Source: Amycolatopsis australiensis (lineage in GTDB: Bacteria > Actinomycetota > Actinomycetes > Mycobacteriales > Pseudonocardiaceae). Taken from it: DNA of 64,000 nucleotides. This document shows, piece after piece, positions 1-21,258 of this stretch (within the stretch, counting starts at the first letter, position 1; each line of letters starts with the position of its first letter). The notes beneath the pieces were generated by a model, which saw only the letters and a list, made by a program, of their open reading frames with translations, did not search any database and was not told the origin of the DNA. Location of the stretch: the NCBI RefSeq assembly GCF_900119165.1, contig NZ_FPJG01000006.1, positions 3,906,001 to 3,970,000 of the forward strand, given 5' to 3'. A program made the position numbers and the translations under genes.

Positions 1-3000
1 TCGTCTCGGGTGCCGCCGAGTCGCTGGACGACACCGGGTACACGCAGCCGGCGCTGTTCGCCGTCGAGGTGGCGTTGTTCCGGCTGCTGGAGTCCTGGGG
101 CCTGCGCCCCGACTACGTGGCGGGGCATTCGATCGGCGAGATCACGGCGGCGCACGTCGCCGGGGTTCTCTCGCTCGCCGACGCCTGCCGGCTGGTCGCC
201 GCGCGGGCCCGGCTGATGCGGGCCCTCCCGGCCGGCGGCGCGATGGTCGCCGTGCAGGCCGGCGAGGACGAAGTCGCGCCGCTGCTGGGCGAGCGGGTGA
301 ACCTGGCCGCCGTCAACGCGGCCGACGCGGTCGTGCTCTCCGGTGACGAGGACGCGGTGCTCGCGGCGGCGGCCGAGCTGGCCGCCCGTGGCCGCCGGAC
401 GAAACGCCTGGCCGTGTCGCACGCCTTCCACTCCGCGCGCATGGAGCCGATGCTGGCGGAGTTCCGGGAGGCCGTGTCGGGGCTGACGTTCTCGGCGCCG
501 CGGCTGCCGGTGGTCACCGGCGAACCCGCCGACGTGCGCGATCCCGAGCACTGGGTGCGGCACGTCCGCGAGCCGGTCCGCTTCGCCGCCTGCGTCACGG
601 CACTGGCCGCGCGGGGCGCGACGCGGTTCGCCGAGCTGGGCCCGGACGGGACCCTGACCGGCCCGGCGCGGGCGAGCCTGCCCGCCGAGGCGGTCGTCGT
701 GCCGCTGCTGCGGGCCGGGCGCGACGAGCGGGAATCGGCGCTGAGCGCCTTGGCGGAGCTGTACGTGCGCGGCGGGACGCCCGGCTGGACCGCGCTGCTC
801 GACGGCGCCCGCCCGGTCGAGCTGCCGACGTACCCGTTCCGGCGGGAGCGGTTCTGGCTCACCTCGGCCGGACCCGCCGCCGCCGTGACCAGCACCGATA
901 CCGGCACCGGCCGGTTCTGGTCGGCGGTCGAGCGCGAGGACGTCGACGCGCTCGCCACGACCCTCGACGTGCCTCCCGAGACACCGCTGAGCGACGTCGT
1001 GCCCGCGCTGGCGGCATGGCGGCGCCGTCACCACGACGAGTCCACAGTGGACAACTGGCGGTACCGGGTGGCCTGGCGCCCGCTCACCGGGACGGCCGTG
1101 ACCCGGCTGCCCGGCCGCTGGCTCGTCCTCGTGCCGGACACCGGGGCACCGGCGATCGCCGGACAGCTGCGGGCCCGCGGTGACGTGACCGAACTCCGCG
1201 TACCGGCGGACGCCGACCTCGCCGCCCTGCTGGCGGGCTCCGGTGCGGAACCCCGCGGAGTGTTCTCGCTGCTGGCGCCGTCCGGCGAGGCGCTCGACCG
1301 GAACCTGGCGCTCTTCCAGGCACTGGGCACGCTGGGCTGGTCGGCGCCGTTGTGGTGCGCGACGCGGGGAGCGGTGTCGACCGGCCGGTCCGACCCGCTC
1401 GCGGACCCCGGCCAGGCGCAGCTGTGGGGCCTGGGCCGGGTCGCCGCCGTGGAGCACCCGCGCCGCTGGGGCGGGCTCGTCGACCTGCCCGCCGAGCCGG
1501 GCGAACGCGAGACCGACCGGCTGTGCGCCGTGCTGGCCGGCGAGGCGGGCGACGAGGTCGCCATCCGCTCGTCCGGGGTGTTCGCCCGGCGGCTGGTCCG
1601 GGCGCCGCTGCCCGCCGACGTCCGTCCGGAGTGGACGGTCACCGGCACCGTGCTGGTCACCGGCGGCACCGGCGCGCTCGGCGGGCACCTGGCGCGCTGG
1701 GCGGTCGAGCGGGGGGCCGCGCACGTCGTGCTGGCCAGCCGCCGCGGCCCGGCCGCGCCCGGGGCGAGCGAGCTGCGCGCCGAGCTGACGGCGCGGGGAG
1801 CCGAGGTCACCGTCGCGGCGTGCGACCTCGCCGACCGCGACGCGGTCACCGCGCTCGTCGGCTCGCTGCCGGACCTGACCACCGTCGTGCACGCGGCCGG
1901 GGTGCTGGACGACGGCGTGCTCGACGGGCTCACCCCGGACAAGCTGGCTCGCGTGCTGCGCGCCAAGGCGACGTCCGCGTGGCTGCTGCACGAGGCCACG
2001 GCGGACCGTGACCTTTCGGCGTTCGTGCTGTTCTCGTCGCTGGCCGGCACGGTCGGGGCGGCCGGGCAGGGCAACTACGCGGCGGCGAACGCGTTCCTCG
2101 ACGCGCTGGCCGGGTACCGCCGGGCGCGCGGGCTTCCGGCGACCTCGCTGGCCTGGGGACCGTGGGCCGACGCCGGGATGGCGGCCGACGAGGCCGTCCG
2201 CGACCGGCTGCGCCGCGGCGGGCTCGCGCCCCTGGACCCGGGCCTCGCGCTGGCCGCGCTCGACCGCGCCCTCGGCGCCGGCGACGCCGCGGTCGTGCTG
2301 GCCGACGTCGCCTGGCCGGTGTTCGGTCCCGGTCTCACCGCCGTGCGGCCGAGCCGCCTGCTGGCCGAACTGCCGGAAGCGGCGGTCGCCGGCGCGGCCG
2401 CGCCGGCGGACCTGGCCGGATTGTCCGAAGCGGACTTGCTGACGTTGGTGCGCAAGCAGGTGGCGGTGGTGCTCGGCCACGCCGACGCGTCGGCCGTCGC
2501 GCCCGGCCGGTCGTTCGCCGACCTCGGCTTCGACTCGCTGACCGCCGTCGAGCTGCGCAACCGGCTCGGCGTCGCGACCGGCACGGAGCTGCCCGCGACC
2601 CTCGTGTTCGACTACCCGACGGCCGCCGACCTGGCCGCGCACCTCGCGGCCGTCCTGGGCGGCGCGCCGGTCGCCGAGCCCGTTCCCGAGCGAGCCGCGG
2701 TGTCCACCGAGGACCCGATCGTCGTCGTGGCGATGGGCTGCCGGTTCCCCGGCGGCGTGCGGACCCCGGACGACCTGTGGCAGCTGCTGCTTTCCGGCGG
2801 TGACGCGGTTTCCGGCTTCCCGGCCGACCGGCACTGGGACGTCGCGGGCCTCGCGGCGGCCGGGGTCGTCACGGGCGGCGGCGCGTTCGTCGACGGCGTC
2901 ACGGAGTTCGACCCGGCCTTCTTCGGCATCTCGCCGCGGGAAGCCCTGGCGATGGACCCGCAGCAGCGGCTCGTCCTGGAGACGGCGTGGGAGACCCTCG

Positions 3001-6000
3001 AACGCGCCGGCGTCGACCCGGGCCGGACCGCGGACATCGGCGTGTTCCTCGGCACCAACGGCCAGGACTACCCGGCGGTGCTCGCGGCGTCGGGCGAGGA
3101 CTTCGGCGGGTTCGTCGGCACCGGCAACGCGGCTTCGGTCGTGTCGGGCCGCGTGTCGTACGTGCTTGGCCTGGGCGGCCCGGCGGTCACGGTGGACACG
3201 GCGTGCTCGGCGTCGCTGGTGGCCCTGCACCTGGCCGCGCGCTCGGTGCGCGCGGGGGAGTGCGCGATGGCGCTGGCCGGCGGCGTGACGGTGATGGCGA
3301 CGCCCGGCGCGTTCGTCGAGTTCTCCCGCCAAGGCGGCCTCGCGGCCGACGGCCGGTGCAAGGCCTTCGCCGACGGCGCCGACGGCACGGGCTGGGGCGA
3401 GGGCGCCGGGATCGTGCTGGTCGAGCGGCTCTCGGCGGCGCGGCGGCTCGGGCACCCGGTGCTGGCGGTGCTGCGCGGCTCGGCAGTCAACTCCGACGGC
3501 GCGTCGAACGGGCTCACCGCGCCCAACGGCCCCGCGCAGCAGCGGGTGATCCGGGCCGCGCTGGCCGACGCCGGGCTGAGTCCGTCCGATGTGGACGCCG
3601 TGGAGGCGCACGGCACCGGCACCGCGCTGGGCGACCCGATCGAGGCGCAGGCCCTGCTGGCGACCTACGGGCAGGACCGCGAAGAGCCGCTGTGGCTGGG
3701 CTCGCTGAAGTCCAACATCGGCCACACCCAGGCGGCGGCGGGTGTGGCCGGGGTGATCAAGATGGTGCTCGCGCTGCGCCACGGCGTCCTGCCCAAGACG
3801 TTGCACGCCGGCACGCCGTCGCGGCACGTCGACTGGCGCGGCGGCGCGGTGGCGCTGCTGACCGAGCCGGCGCCGTGGCCGGAGCGGGACCGGCCGCGGC
3901 GCGCGGGCGTGTCGTCGTTCGGCTTCAGCGGGACGAACGCCCACGTGATCCTCGAACAGCCGCCCGCCGGCGAGGTACCGGTGCCGGAACCCGCGGCCGC
4001 CCCGGTCGTGTGGCCGCTGTCCGGCCGGTCGGACGCGGTCCTGCGCGAACAGGCCCGGCGGCTGCTGGCGTTCGCCGAGGGCTCGGACGCCGGTCCGGCC
4101 GACGTCAGCCTGTCCCTGGCCGGCCGGGCGGCATTCGACCACCGGGCGGTCGTGACGGGCGCCGGGCGGTCGGAGCTGCTCGCCGGGCTGGCCGCCCTCG
4201 CCGCGGGCACGAAGGCGCCGGGGCTGGTCACCGGCCACGCCGGCGACGGAGCGACCGCGCTGCTGTTCGCCGGTCAGGGCGGGCAGCGCGCCGGGATGGG
4301 CGCGGAGCTGTACGAGCGGTTCCCGGCGTACGCGGACGCCTTCGACGAGGTGTGCGCGGTGCTCGACCCCGAGCTGGACCGGCCGGTGCGGGACGTGGTC
4401 TTCGGCTCCGGGGAGCTGCTCGACCGGACCGGGTACACGCAACCCGCGTTGTTCGCGGTGGAGGTGGCGCTGTTCCGGCTGCTGGAGTCGTGGGGGGTGC
4501 GGCCGGACTACCTGGCCGGGCATTCGATCGGCGAGCTGGCGGCGGCGCACGTCGCCGGGGTGTTCTCGCCGGCGGACGCGGGCCGGCTCGTCGCCGCGCG
4601 GGCGGGTCTCATGCAGGCCCTGCCGGGCGGCGGCGCGATGCTGGCCGTGCAGGCCACCGAGCAGGAGGTGCTCGGGTTCGCGGCGGGCCGGGCGGACCTG
4701 GCGGCGGTGAACGGGCCCCGGTCGGCGGTGCTGTCCGGGGACGCCGCCGTCCTGGCCGAGATCGCCGCCGAGCTGACCGCGCGCGGGGTGAAGTCTAGGG
4801 ATTTGCGGGTCTCGCATGCGTTTCACTCGGCTCGTATGGACGCGATGCTGGAGGAGTTCGCCGAGGTGGCGCGCGGGATCGGCTACGCCGCGCCGCGCGT
4901 GCCGGTGGTGTCGACAGTGACGGGCCGGCTGGCCGAGGACCTGACCGACCCGGGGTACTGGGTGCGCCAGGTCCGCGAGCCGGTGCGGTTCGACCGGGCG
5001 ATCGAGACGCTGCGCGACGCCGGAGTGACCCGGCTGGCGGAGCTGGGCCCCGACGGTACGTTGACGGCACTGGCGACGAGCCGGCTCGGCGCGGCAGTGA
5101 GCGCGGCCCCGACGCTGCGCAAGGACCGCCCGGAGCCGGCGACGGCGGTGCTGGCCTTGGCGACGCTGCACGTCAGCGGCCACACGCAGGACTGGACGCG
5201 GCTGTCGAGGGGAACCCGGCACGTCGCGCTGCCGACGTACCCGTTCGAGCGCCAGGTGTTCTGGCCGGAGCCCCGGGTGCCGGCACCGCCGAGCGCGGAC
5301 GCGTGGCGCTATCACGTGTCATGGCGGCCGGTGGCCGACCGGCCGGGGCGTCCGTTGTCCGGGCGCTGGGCCGTGGTGGTGCCGTCGGCGGAGGATCCGC
5401 TGGTCAGGGCGGTGCTGGGGGCACTGGCGGACGCGCGAGCCGAACCGGTGGCGATCGAGGTGGGCGAGCGGGATCTCGACCGCGAGAAGCTGGCGGCGCG
5501 GCTGCTCGCCGCCGCGGCGGGGCAGGTGGCGCTGCCCGAGGCGGGTCGTGGCGCTGGGCCCTTGCCGGTCGCCGGGCCCGGGCCGGTGGCGTCGGCCGTG
5601 GCCGGTGGCGCGGAGCCGGTGCTCGGTGTCGGACAGGTGGCGTCGGCCGTGGCCGGTGGCACCCAGCCGTCGCTCGGTGCCGGGCCGGTCGCGCTCTCCG
5701 CGGCCGGTGGCACCCAGCCACTATCCGCCGAAGCGCCCTTCGCCGGCGTGCTCTCCCTCCTCGGCCAAGCCACCCAAGCCACCCCGGGCCACCCGTCCGT
5801 GCCGCTCGGCCTCGCGCTCACCACCACCCTCCTCCAAGCGCTCGGCGACACCGGCCTCACCGCGCCGCTGTGGTCCGTCACCTCCGGGGCCGTCGCCGTC
5901 GGCGGTGCACCTCCCGCCCACCCGCGCGCCGCCGGGGTCTGGGGGCTCGGGCGGACCGCCGCCCTGGAGTACCCGGACCGGTGGGGCGGGCTCGTCGACC

Positions 6001-7412
6001 TGCCCGCCGAACCGGACGGTGCCGCGCTCGCCCGGCTCGTCTCCGCGCTCGGCCGCCCCGGCGAGGACCAGCTCGCGATCCGCCCGTCCGGCACCTTCGC
6101 GCGGCGGCTCGGGCACGCACCCGCCGATCTGCCCGCCGAACCCTGGACGCCGTCCGGGCCGGTGCTGGTCACCGGGGGCACCGGTGCCCTCGGCGCCGAG
6201 GTCGCGCGGTGGCTCGCGCGCACCGGGGCGCCGCACGTCGTGCTCGCCGGGCGGCGCGGGCCCGGCGCACCCGGGGCCGCCGAACTCGAGGCGGAACTCG
6301 CCGGGCTCGGCACGAAGGTCACCATCGCCGCCTGTGACGTCGCCGACCGCGCCGACCTCGCCGGGCTGCTGGACTCGCTGCCCGGGCTCGACGCCGTCGT
6401 ACACGCCGCCGGTGTTCTCGACGATGGTGTCCTCGACTCCCTCACCCCGCAACGACTCGCCACCGTGCTCCGGTCCAAGGTGGAGTCCGCCTGGCACCTG
6501 CACGAGCTGACCGCGGGGCGCGAGCTGTCGGCGTTCGTGCTGTTCTCCTCGCTCGCCGCCACCCTCGGCGCGGCCGGGCAGGGCAACTACGTGGCCGCCA
6601 ACACGCTCCTCGACGCGCTCGCCGAGCACCGGGCCGGCCTCGGCCTGCCCGCCACCTCGATCGCCTGGGGACCGTGGGCCGGTGCCGGCATGGCCGCCGG
6701 GGACGGGGTCCGCTCCGGACGCGGCGGGATCCGGCCGATGGCCCCGGAACTCGCCACCGCCGCCCTGCACCGCGCGCTGAGCGGCGGCGAGCCCGTCGTC
6801 GCGGTGGCCGACGTCGACTGGGCGGTCTTCGCCCCCGGCTTCACCGCCGTCCGGCCCGCGCCGCTGCTCGACGACCTCCCCGAGGCGCGGCGGGCCGAGC
6901 CCGCGCCCGTCCGGGACCTGCGGGCCGAGCTGGCCGCGCGCACCGGGCCCGAGCGGGACCGCGCGCTGCTGGACCTCGTGCGGGCCGAGGTCGCCGCCGT
7001 GCTCGGCTACCCGAGCCCGTCCACAGTGGATCCCGCGCTCGCGTTCAAGGACCTGGGTCTCGACTCGCTCACGGCGGTCGAGCTGCGCAACGGCCTCGCC
7101 GCCGTCACCGGCCTGGCCCTGCCCGCGACACTCGGGTTCGACTACGCGAACCCGGCCGCGCTCGCCGCGCACCTCGGACGGGAACTCGGCCCGGCCGCCG
7201 CCGCCGAGGCCGAGCTGGACCGGATCGAAGCGGCCTTCGCCGGCCTCACGGCCGAGCAGCTGGCCGGCACCCGGATCACCGCCCGGCTGCAGGCGCTGCT
7301 GGGCAGGCTGGCCGCGCCCGCCGGACCGGCGGAAAGCGCGCGGCAGAAGCTCGAGACGGCCAGCTCGAGCGAGATCTTCGACTTCATCGACAACGAGCTG
7401 GGACTCGCGTGA
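1..7412 (+). CDS. Modular type I polyketide synthase, 3' part (AT-KR-ACP / KS-AT-KR-ACP / docking)
   Basis: The gene enters from the left edge in frame 3; the first residues already belong to an acyltransferase. Domains by nucleotide: AT to about 840 (GHSIGE near 125, HAFH near 420), KR about 1040-2200, ACP 2440-2650, KS 2710-3960 (catalytic Cys codon 3204, then EAHGTG and KSNIGHT), AT 4250-5260 (GHSIGE, HAFH), KR 5300-6850, ACP 6975-7170, and a C-terminal docking helix ending in [15 protein letters not shown] marks malonyl-CoA use in this family. Both KRs have the LDD motif (B type) plus the Ser, Tyr and Asn of the active site, so each module should leave a beta-hydroxyl. No DH or ER is present. 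The second KR carries a tandem repeat (5580-5732) in its structural half. The next PKS gene starts 31 bp downstream and its N-terminal helix should pair with this docking tail. Confidence 0.96.
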   Translation, partial: VSGAAESLDDTGYTQPALFAVEVALFRLLESWGLRPDYVAGHSIGEITAAHVAGVLSLADACRLVAARARLMRALPAGGAMVAVQAGEDEVAPLLGERVNLAAVNAADAVVLSGDEDAVLAAAAELAARGRRTKRLAVSHAFHSARMEPMLAEFREAVSGLTFSAPRLPVVTGEPADVRDPEHWVRHVREPVRFAACVTALAARGATRFAELGPDGTLTGPARASLPAEAVVVPLLRAGRDERESALSALAELYVRGGTPGWTALLDGARPVELPTYPFRRERFWLTSAGPAAAVTSTDTGTGRFWSAVEREDVDALATTLDVPPETPLSDVVPALAAWRRRHHDESTVDNWRYRVAWRPLTGTAVTRLPGRWLVLVPDTGAPAIAGQLRARGDVTELRVPADADLAALLAGSGAEPRGVFSLLAPSGEALDRNLALFQALGTLGWSAPLWCATRGAVSTGRSDPLADPGQAQLWGLGRVAAVEHPRRWGGLVDLPAEPGERETDRLCAVLAGEAGDEVAIRSSGVFARRLVRAPLPADVRPEWTVTGTVLVTGGTGALGGHLARWAVERGAAHVVLASRRGPAAPGASELRAELTARGAEVTVAACDLADRDAVTALVGSLPDLTTVVHAAGVLDDGVLDGLTPDKLARVLRAKATSAWLLHEATADRDLSAFVLFSSLAGTVGAAGQGNYAAANAFLDALAGYRRARGLPATSLAWGPWADAGMAADEAVRDRLRRGGLAPLDPGLALAALDRALGAGDAAVVLADVAWPVFGPGLTAVRPSRLLAELPEAAVAGAAAPADLAGLSEADLLTLVRKQVAVVLGHADASAVAPGRSFADLGFDSLTAVELRNRLGVATGTELPATLVFDYPTAADLAAHLAAVLGGAPVAEPVPERAAVSTEDPIVVVAMGCRFPGGVRTPDDLWQLLLSGGDAVSGFPADRHWDVAGLAAAGVVTGGGAFVDGVTEFDPAFFGISPREALAMDPQQRLVLETAWETLERAGVDPGRTADIGVFLGTNGQDYPAVLAASGEDFGGFVGTGNAASVVSGRVSYVLGLGGPAVTVDTACSASLVALHLAARSVRAGECAMALAGGVTVMATPGAFVEFSRQGGLAADGRCKAFADGADGTGWGEGAGIVLVERLSAARRLGHPVLAVLRGSAVNSDGASNGLTAPNGPAQQRVIRAALADAGLSPSDVDAVEAHGTGTALGDPIEAQALLATYGQDREEPLWLGSLKSNIGHTQAAAGVAGVIKMVLALRHGVLPKTLHAGTPSRHVDWRGGAVALLTEPAPWPERDRPRRAGVSSFGFSGTNAHVILEQPPAGEVPVPEPAAAPVVWPLSGRSDAVLREQARRLLAFAEGSDAGPADVSLSLAGRAAFDHRAVVTGAGRSELLAGLAALAAGTKAPGLVTGHAGDGATALLFAGQGGQRAGMGAELYERFPAYADAFDEVCAVLDPELDRPVRDVVFGSGELLDRTGYTQPALFAVEVALFRLLESWGVRPDYLAGHSIGELAAAHVAGVFSPADAGRLVAARAGLMQALPGGGAMLAVQATEQEVLGFAAGRADLAAVNGPRSAVLSGDAAVLAEIAAELTARGVKSRDLRVSHAFHSARMDAMLEEFAEVARGIGYAAPRVPVVSTVTGRLAEDLTDPGYWVRQVREPVRFDRAIETLRDAGVTRLAELGPDGTLTALATSRLGAAVSAAPTLRKDRPEPATAVLALATLHVSGHTQDWTRLSRGTRHVALPTYPFERQVFWPEPRVPAPPSADAWRYHVSWRPVADRPGRPLSGRWAVVVPSAEDPLVRAVLGALADARAEPVAIEVGERDLDREKLAARLLAAAAGQVALPEAGRGAGPLPVAGPGPVASAVAGGAEPVLGVGQVASAVAGGTQPSLGAGPVALSAAGGTQPLSAEAPFAGVLSLLGQATQATPGHPSVPLGLALTTTLLQALGDTGLTAPLWSVTSGAVAVGGAPPAHPRAAGVWGLGRTAALEYPDRWGGLVDLPAEPDGAALARLVSALGRPGEDQLAIRPSGTFARRLGHAPADLPAEPWTPSGPVLVTGGTGALGAEVARWLARTGAPHVVLAGRRGPGAPGAAELEAELAGLGTKVTIAACDVADRADLAGLLDSLPGLDAVVHAAGVLDDGVLDSLTPQRLATVLRSKVESAWHLHELTAGRELSAFVLFSSLAATLGAAGQGNYVAANTLLDALAEHRAGLGLPATSIAWGPWAGAGMAAGDGVRSGRGGIRPMAPELATAALHRALSGGEPVVAVADVDWAVFAPGFTAVRPAPLLDDLPEARRAEPAPVRDLRAELAARTGPERDRALLDLVRAEVAAVLGYPSPSTVDPALAFKDLGLDSLTAVELRNGLAAVTGLALPATLGFDYANPAALAAHLGRELGPAAAAEAELDRIEAAFAGLTAEQLAGTRITARLQALLGRLAAPAGPAESARQKLETASSSEIFDFIDNELGLA
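5580..5732 (+). repeat. 51-bp in-frame tandem repeat (three copies) inside a KR domain
   Basis: Three consecutive 17-residue units ([51 protein letters not shown]) occupy 5580-5630, 5631-5681 and 5682-5732. A degenerate fourth copy precedes them from 5520. They lie in the non-catalytic structural half of the KR, where length is normally variable. Confidence 0.85.
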
Positions 7413-7443
7413 CGCGCGGGGTCGCCGGCGGGCGGGGTGCGAC

Positions 7444-17800
<10,357 letters not shown>

Positions 17801-17808
<8 letters not shown>

Positions 17809-18559
17809 CGACCCGGACCGGTGGCTGCGCCGTTACCACGACGCCGACGAGGGCGCGGTCCAGCTGTTCTGCCTGCCCCACGCGGGCGGCTCGGCGAGCT
17901 TCTACCACCCGATGTCGGCCGGCCTGGGCCGGGCGGTGGACGTCGTCGCCGTGCAGTACCCGGGCCGCCAGGACCGGCGCGCCGAGCCGGGCATCGACAG
18001 CCTGCCGGTGCTCGCGGACCGGCTCGCCGAGGTGCTGGCCGGGCGGGCCGGGCGGCCGTACGCGCTGTTCGGCCACAGCATGGGCGCGACGCTGGCGTTC
18101 GAAGTCGCCACCCGGCTGGAGCGGGCCGGGACCGGCCCGCGCCACCTGTTCGCGTCCGGTCGGCGGGCTCCCGCGTGCCGCCGCGACGAGTCCGTCCACC
18201 TGCTCGACGACGACGGGATGCTCGCCGAGCTGCGCCGGCTCGGCGGCACCGACGCGGCCGTGCTGGGCGACGAGGAGATCCTGCGCATGGCGTTGCCCGC
18301 CATCCGCAACGACTACACGGCCGCGGAGACCTACGTCCACGCGCCCGGCCCGAAGCTGCGCACGCCGGTCACCGTGCTGACCGGGGACGCCGACCCGAAG
18401 ACGACCCTGGCCGAGGCACGGGCCTGGCAGGACCACACCGACGGCGAGTTCGAGCTCAAGGTGTTCCGCGGCGGGCACTTCTTCCTCGCCGACCACCAGG
18501 CCGAAGTGCTGCGCCTGATCTCCGCGCGGCTGGCGGGCACCTTCACCGGCCACCACTGA
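17801..18559 (+). CDS. Type II (editing) thioesterase
   Basis: 252-residue alpha/beta hydrolase starting inside the last codons of the PKS gene, so the two are translationally coupled. It has the family's N-terminal [12 protein letters not shown] and YPGRQDRR segments, the nucleophile motif GHSMGA and a late His in GGHFFL. Such stand-alone enzymes hydrolyse stalled or mis-primed acyl groups from carrier proteins and are commonly found just behind the last PKS gene. It acts in the cytoplasm. Length is typical of the family. Nothing is unusual. Confidence 0.95.
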
Positions 18560-18570
18560 AAGGCACCCCC

Positions 18571-19827
18571 GTGCGCGTGTTGTTCGTGACGCTCGACGAG
18601 AAGTCCCACCTGTACTGCATGGTGCCCACGGCGTGGGCGCTCGTCGCGGCCGGGCACGAGGTGCGGGTGGCGAGCTCGCCGGGGTTCACCGACGTCATCA
18701 CCGGCACCGGGCTGACCGCGGTGCCGGTGGGCGCGGACAACACGATGCACGAGGGCATGAAGCAGAACCGCGACGCCCAGGAAGCCGACATCGCGAACTG
18801 GAACGACACCGATCCGGCGTCGCACACCTGGGAAGCGATCCACGCGCGCTACACGTTCACGGTGTGGGCCGGGTTCTCCATCTACAACGACGAGATGGTC
18901 GCGGACCTGGTCGCGCACGCGCGCGACTGGCGCCCCGACCTGGTCGTCTGGGACGCGCTCACCTACGCCGGCGCGATCGCGGCGAAGGCCTGCGGCGCCG
19001 CGCACGTCCGGCAGCTGTGCTGGGCCGACGTCTGGTGCGCCATGCGCCGGACGTTCCTGCAGCTGATGGCCGCGCAGCCGCCGGAGCGGCGGGAAGACCC
19101 GCTGTACGACTGGCTGGAGCTGACCGGCCGCCCGTACGGCGTGGACTTCGCCGAGGAGCTGGTCACCGGCCAGGCGACGATCGACCCGCTGCCGGAGCCG
19201 CTGGGCGCCGGCTCCGGCGTCCGGCGGCTGCCGGTGCGGCACGTGCCGTACAACGGCCGGGCGGTGGTCTGGGACTGGCTGCGCACCCCGCCCGCGCGGC
19301 CCCGGGTGTGCCTGACACTGGGCGCGTCCAACACCGACGCGTTCGGCGGCGACTACGTCTCGATCCCGGAGATCCTCGCCGCACTGTCCTCTTTGGACGT
19401 CGAAGTGGTCGCGGCGCTGGTGCCCGCGCAGCGGACGGCCCTCGGCGAGGTGCCGGCCAACGTCCGCGTCGTCGAGTCGGTCGCCTTGCACACGGTACTG
19501 CCGACCTGCGCGGCGATCGTGCACCACGGCGGGTTCGGCAGCTACGGCGCGGCCCTGGTGGCGGGCGTGCCCCAGCTGACGGTCACCACGCCGATCGCCG
19601 ACCACCTGCTGCGCGCCCAGCGGCTGGCCGACCAGGGCGCCGGACTGCTGTTCACCCACAACGGCTTCACCGCCGCCGGCCTCCGCACGGCGGTGGCGAG
19701 ACTGGTCGGGGAACCGGAGTTCCGGGCCAACGCGGCCCGGCTGCGCGACCTCGCCCTCGCCCAGCCGACCCCGCACGAGCTGGTGGCGGACCTGGAGCGG
19801 CTGGTCGTGAGCGGGAAACAGGGTTAG
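18571..19827 (+). CDS. Macrolide glycosyltransferase, EryCIII/DesVII type
   Basis: 418 residues from a GTG at 18571, 11 bp after the thioesterase stop; a GAAAGG sequence precedes it. The N-terminus (RVLFVTLDEKSHLYCMVPTAWALVAAGHEVRV) and the middle segments PDLVVWDALTYAGAIAAKA, EELVTGQATIDPLP and RPRVCLTLGAS resemble DesVII and EryCIII, GT-B enzymes that attach dTDP-aminodeoxysugars to macrolide aglycones. The donor-side HHGGFGS motif is intact. Relatives of this type usually need a P450-like helper (EryCII/DesVIII) that lacks the heme cysteine. No such helper is in this window; the only P450 gene keeps its cysteine. The likely donor is the 4-amino sugar made with the adjacent aminotransferase (inference). 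Confidence 0.92.
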   Translation: MRVLFVTLDEKSHLYCMVPTAWALVAAGHEVRVASSPGFTDVITGTGLTAVPVGADNTMHEGMKQNRDAQEADIANWNDTDPASHTWEAIHARYTFTVWAGFSIYNDEMVADLVAHARDWRPDLVVWDALTYAGAIAAKACGAAHVRQLCWADVWCAMRRTFLQLMAAQPPERREDPLYDWLELTGRPYGVDFAEELVTGQATIDPLPEPLGAGSGVRRLPVRHVPYNGRAVVWDWLRTPPARPRVCLTLGASNTDAFGGDYVSIPEILAALSSLDVEVVAALVPAQRTALGEVPANVRVVESVALHTVLPTCAAIVHHGGFGSYGAALVAGVPQLTVTTPIADHLLRAQRLADQGAGLLFTHNGFTAAGLRTAVARLVGEPEFRANAARLRDLALAQPTPHELVADLERLVVSGKQG

Positions 19828-19844
19828 CACGCTGTTTCCCGCTC
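19809..19844. terminator. Perfect 13-bp hairpin between convergent genes
   Basis: GAGCGGGAAACAG (19809-19821) is followed after 10 nt by its exact reverse complement (19832-19844). It overlaps the last codons of the glycosyltransferase gene and lies just before the end of the convergent aminotransferase gene, so it can end transcription from both sides. There is no T tract, as is common in actinomycetes. Confidence 0.75.
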
Positions 19845-19853
19845 GCGACGTCC

Positions 19854-21044
19854 TCAGCGCGTGGCGAGGCGGCGGCGGATCTCGGGCGCGTGCTCGACGG
19901 CGAAAGCCACCAGGGCCGCGACTTCGGCCGCCTGCTCGCTCGTGACCGACGGCCCGGTCGGCAGCGTCAGCACGCGCCGCGAGAACGCGTCGGTGGCCGG
20001 CAGCGAGACCGGCCGCTCGGTCCGGTACGGCTCGCACTCGTGCACGCACGGCGAGAAGTAGCGCTGGGCCAGCACGTTGTCCGCCCGCAGCAGGCCGAGG
20101 ATCGCGTCGCGGGACAGGCCGCACTCCGCCTCGTCGACCTTGACGACGTTGTACTGGTAGCTGTTGCGGTGCTCCTCGTCGTAGCGGTGCATCTCCAGGC
20201 CGGGGAGCCCGTCCAGCGCGCCGGCGTACAGCTCGTAGTGGGCGCGGTTGGCCGCGATGGTGGCCGGCAGCGCGTCGAGCGAGGTGAGCCCCATCGCCGC
20301 TGACGCCTCGCTCATCTTGGCGTTGGTGCCGGCGAACTCCGTGACGTGCTCTTCGCCCCAGCCGAAGTTGTGCGTGTAGCGGGCGCGCTGGGCGAACTCG
20401 TCGTCGTCGGTCACGATCGCGCCGCCCTCGAACGTCGTGACGACCTTCGCCGCGTGGAAGCTGAACATCTCCGCCTGCCCGAACCCGCCGAGCGGCTTCG
20501 GGCCGAAGCTGCAGCCGATACCGTGCGCGGCGTCGAAGAAGAGCGTGAGGCTGTGCACCTCGGCGATCTTCTCCAGTTCCTGGATCGCGGCGGGCTGCCC
20601 CCACAGGTGCACGCCGACCAGCGCGCTCGTGCGGTCGGTGATGAGGTTCTCGACCTGCTCGGGGTCGATGCAGCCGGTCGTCGGGTCCAGGTCGCAGAAG
20701 ACCGGCGTCAGGCCCAGGTAGCGCATCGCGTGGGCGGTGGCGACGTAGGTCATCGACGGCATGATGACCTCGCCGGTGAGCCCGGCCGCGCGGGCCATCA
20801 CCTCGAGCGCGATCGTCCCGTTGCAGGTGGCGACGCAGTGCCTGGTGCCGGCGTGGTCGGCGATCCTGGCCTCGAACTCCTTGACCAGCGGGCCGCCGCT
20901 GGTGAGCCGTCCGCTGTCGAGGGCCAGTTCGAGCCGCTCGTAGAACTTCGCCCGGTCGCCGGTGCTCGGCTTCCCCACCACCAAGGTCTTCTCGAAGGCC
21001 ATCGGGCCGCCGAACAGGGCCAGGTCGTCAACGCTCTTCTTCAT
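19854..21044 (-). CDS. DesI-like dTDP-4-keto-6-deoxyhexose 4-aminotransferase (DegT/DnrJ/EryC1/StrS)
   Basis: 396 residues when started at the ATG at 21044, which has GGGGAAGGA at proper spacing; the open frame extends 49 codons further upstream but those residues do not resemble the family. The PLP lysine lies in FSFHAAK, followed by TFEGGA. The motifs LFGGPMAF, RLTSGGPLVKEFE, GEVIMPSMTYVATAHA, GVHLWGQP and AHGIGC and the ending ACGLSRDAILGLL...YFSPCVHECEPYR closely match what I recall of DesI, the C-4 aminotransferase of desosamine biosynthesis. With RmlA and RmlB at 36.5-38.4 kb it would give dTDP-4-amino-4,6-dideoxyglucose. It is convergent with the preceding glycosyltransferase and divergent from the next one. 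Position of amination is inferred from similarity. Confidence 0.9.
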   Translation of the reverse strand: MKKSVDDLALFGGPMAFEKTLVVGKPSTGDRAKFYERLELALDSGRLTSGGPLVKEFEARIADHAGTRHCVATCNGTIALEVMARAAGLTGEVIMPSMTYVATAHAMRYLGLTPVFCDLDPTTGCIDPEQVENLITDRTSALVGVHLWGQPAAIQELEKIAEVHSLTLFFDAAHGIGCSFGPKPLGGFGQAEMFSFHAAKVVTTFEGGAIVTDDDEFAQRARYTHNFGWGEEHVTEFAGTNAKMSEASAAMGLTSLDALPATIAANRAHYELYAGALDGLPGLEMHRYDEEHRNSYQYNVVKVDEAECGLSRDAILGLLRADNVLAQRYFSPCVHECEPYRTERPVSLPATDAFSRRVLTLPTGPSVTSEQAAEVAALVAFAVEHAPEIRRRLATR

Positions 21045-21190
21045 GAAGGTCCTTCCCCAGGGGTCGCGGACTGCCCTTACCCGCGGCGACGTGCTTTTCG
21101 TTGCTTTCCAACGGTTGTTGAGTTCCCCCTCGATGCGTCGTCTGCAGGATAGGGACGGCGCCCGCCGGTGACCGGTTTTGTCAGCGAACA

Positions 21191-21206
21191 CTGTGAAAGC
21201 CCCTAG
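21191..21206. promoter_or_regulatory. Candidate PAS-LuxR box in divergent promoter
   Basis: The 214-bp region 21045-21258 separates two divergent sugar genes. CTGTGAAAGCCCCTAG (reverse complement CTAGGGGCTTTCACAG) matches about 12 of 16 positions of the PimM-type consensus CTVGGGAWWTCCCBAG. A PAS-LuxR gene is present at 24.3-25.0 kb. Similar CTAGG-starting sites lie in front of other glycosyltransferase genes at 27789 and 34861. The match is weak on its own. Confidence 0.35.
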
Positions 21207-21258
21207 TCGTCACCGCGTACCGGTTCGCGTGGCGGTCCCGGTGCCGGACGATGCGGTG

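Noticed and set aside
21044..21191. N-terminal extension of the aminotransferase to 21191
   Set aside because: The extra 49 residues do not resemble the family, and the ATG at 21044 has a good ribosome site.
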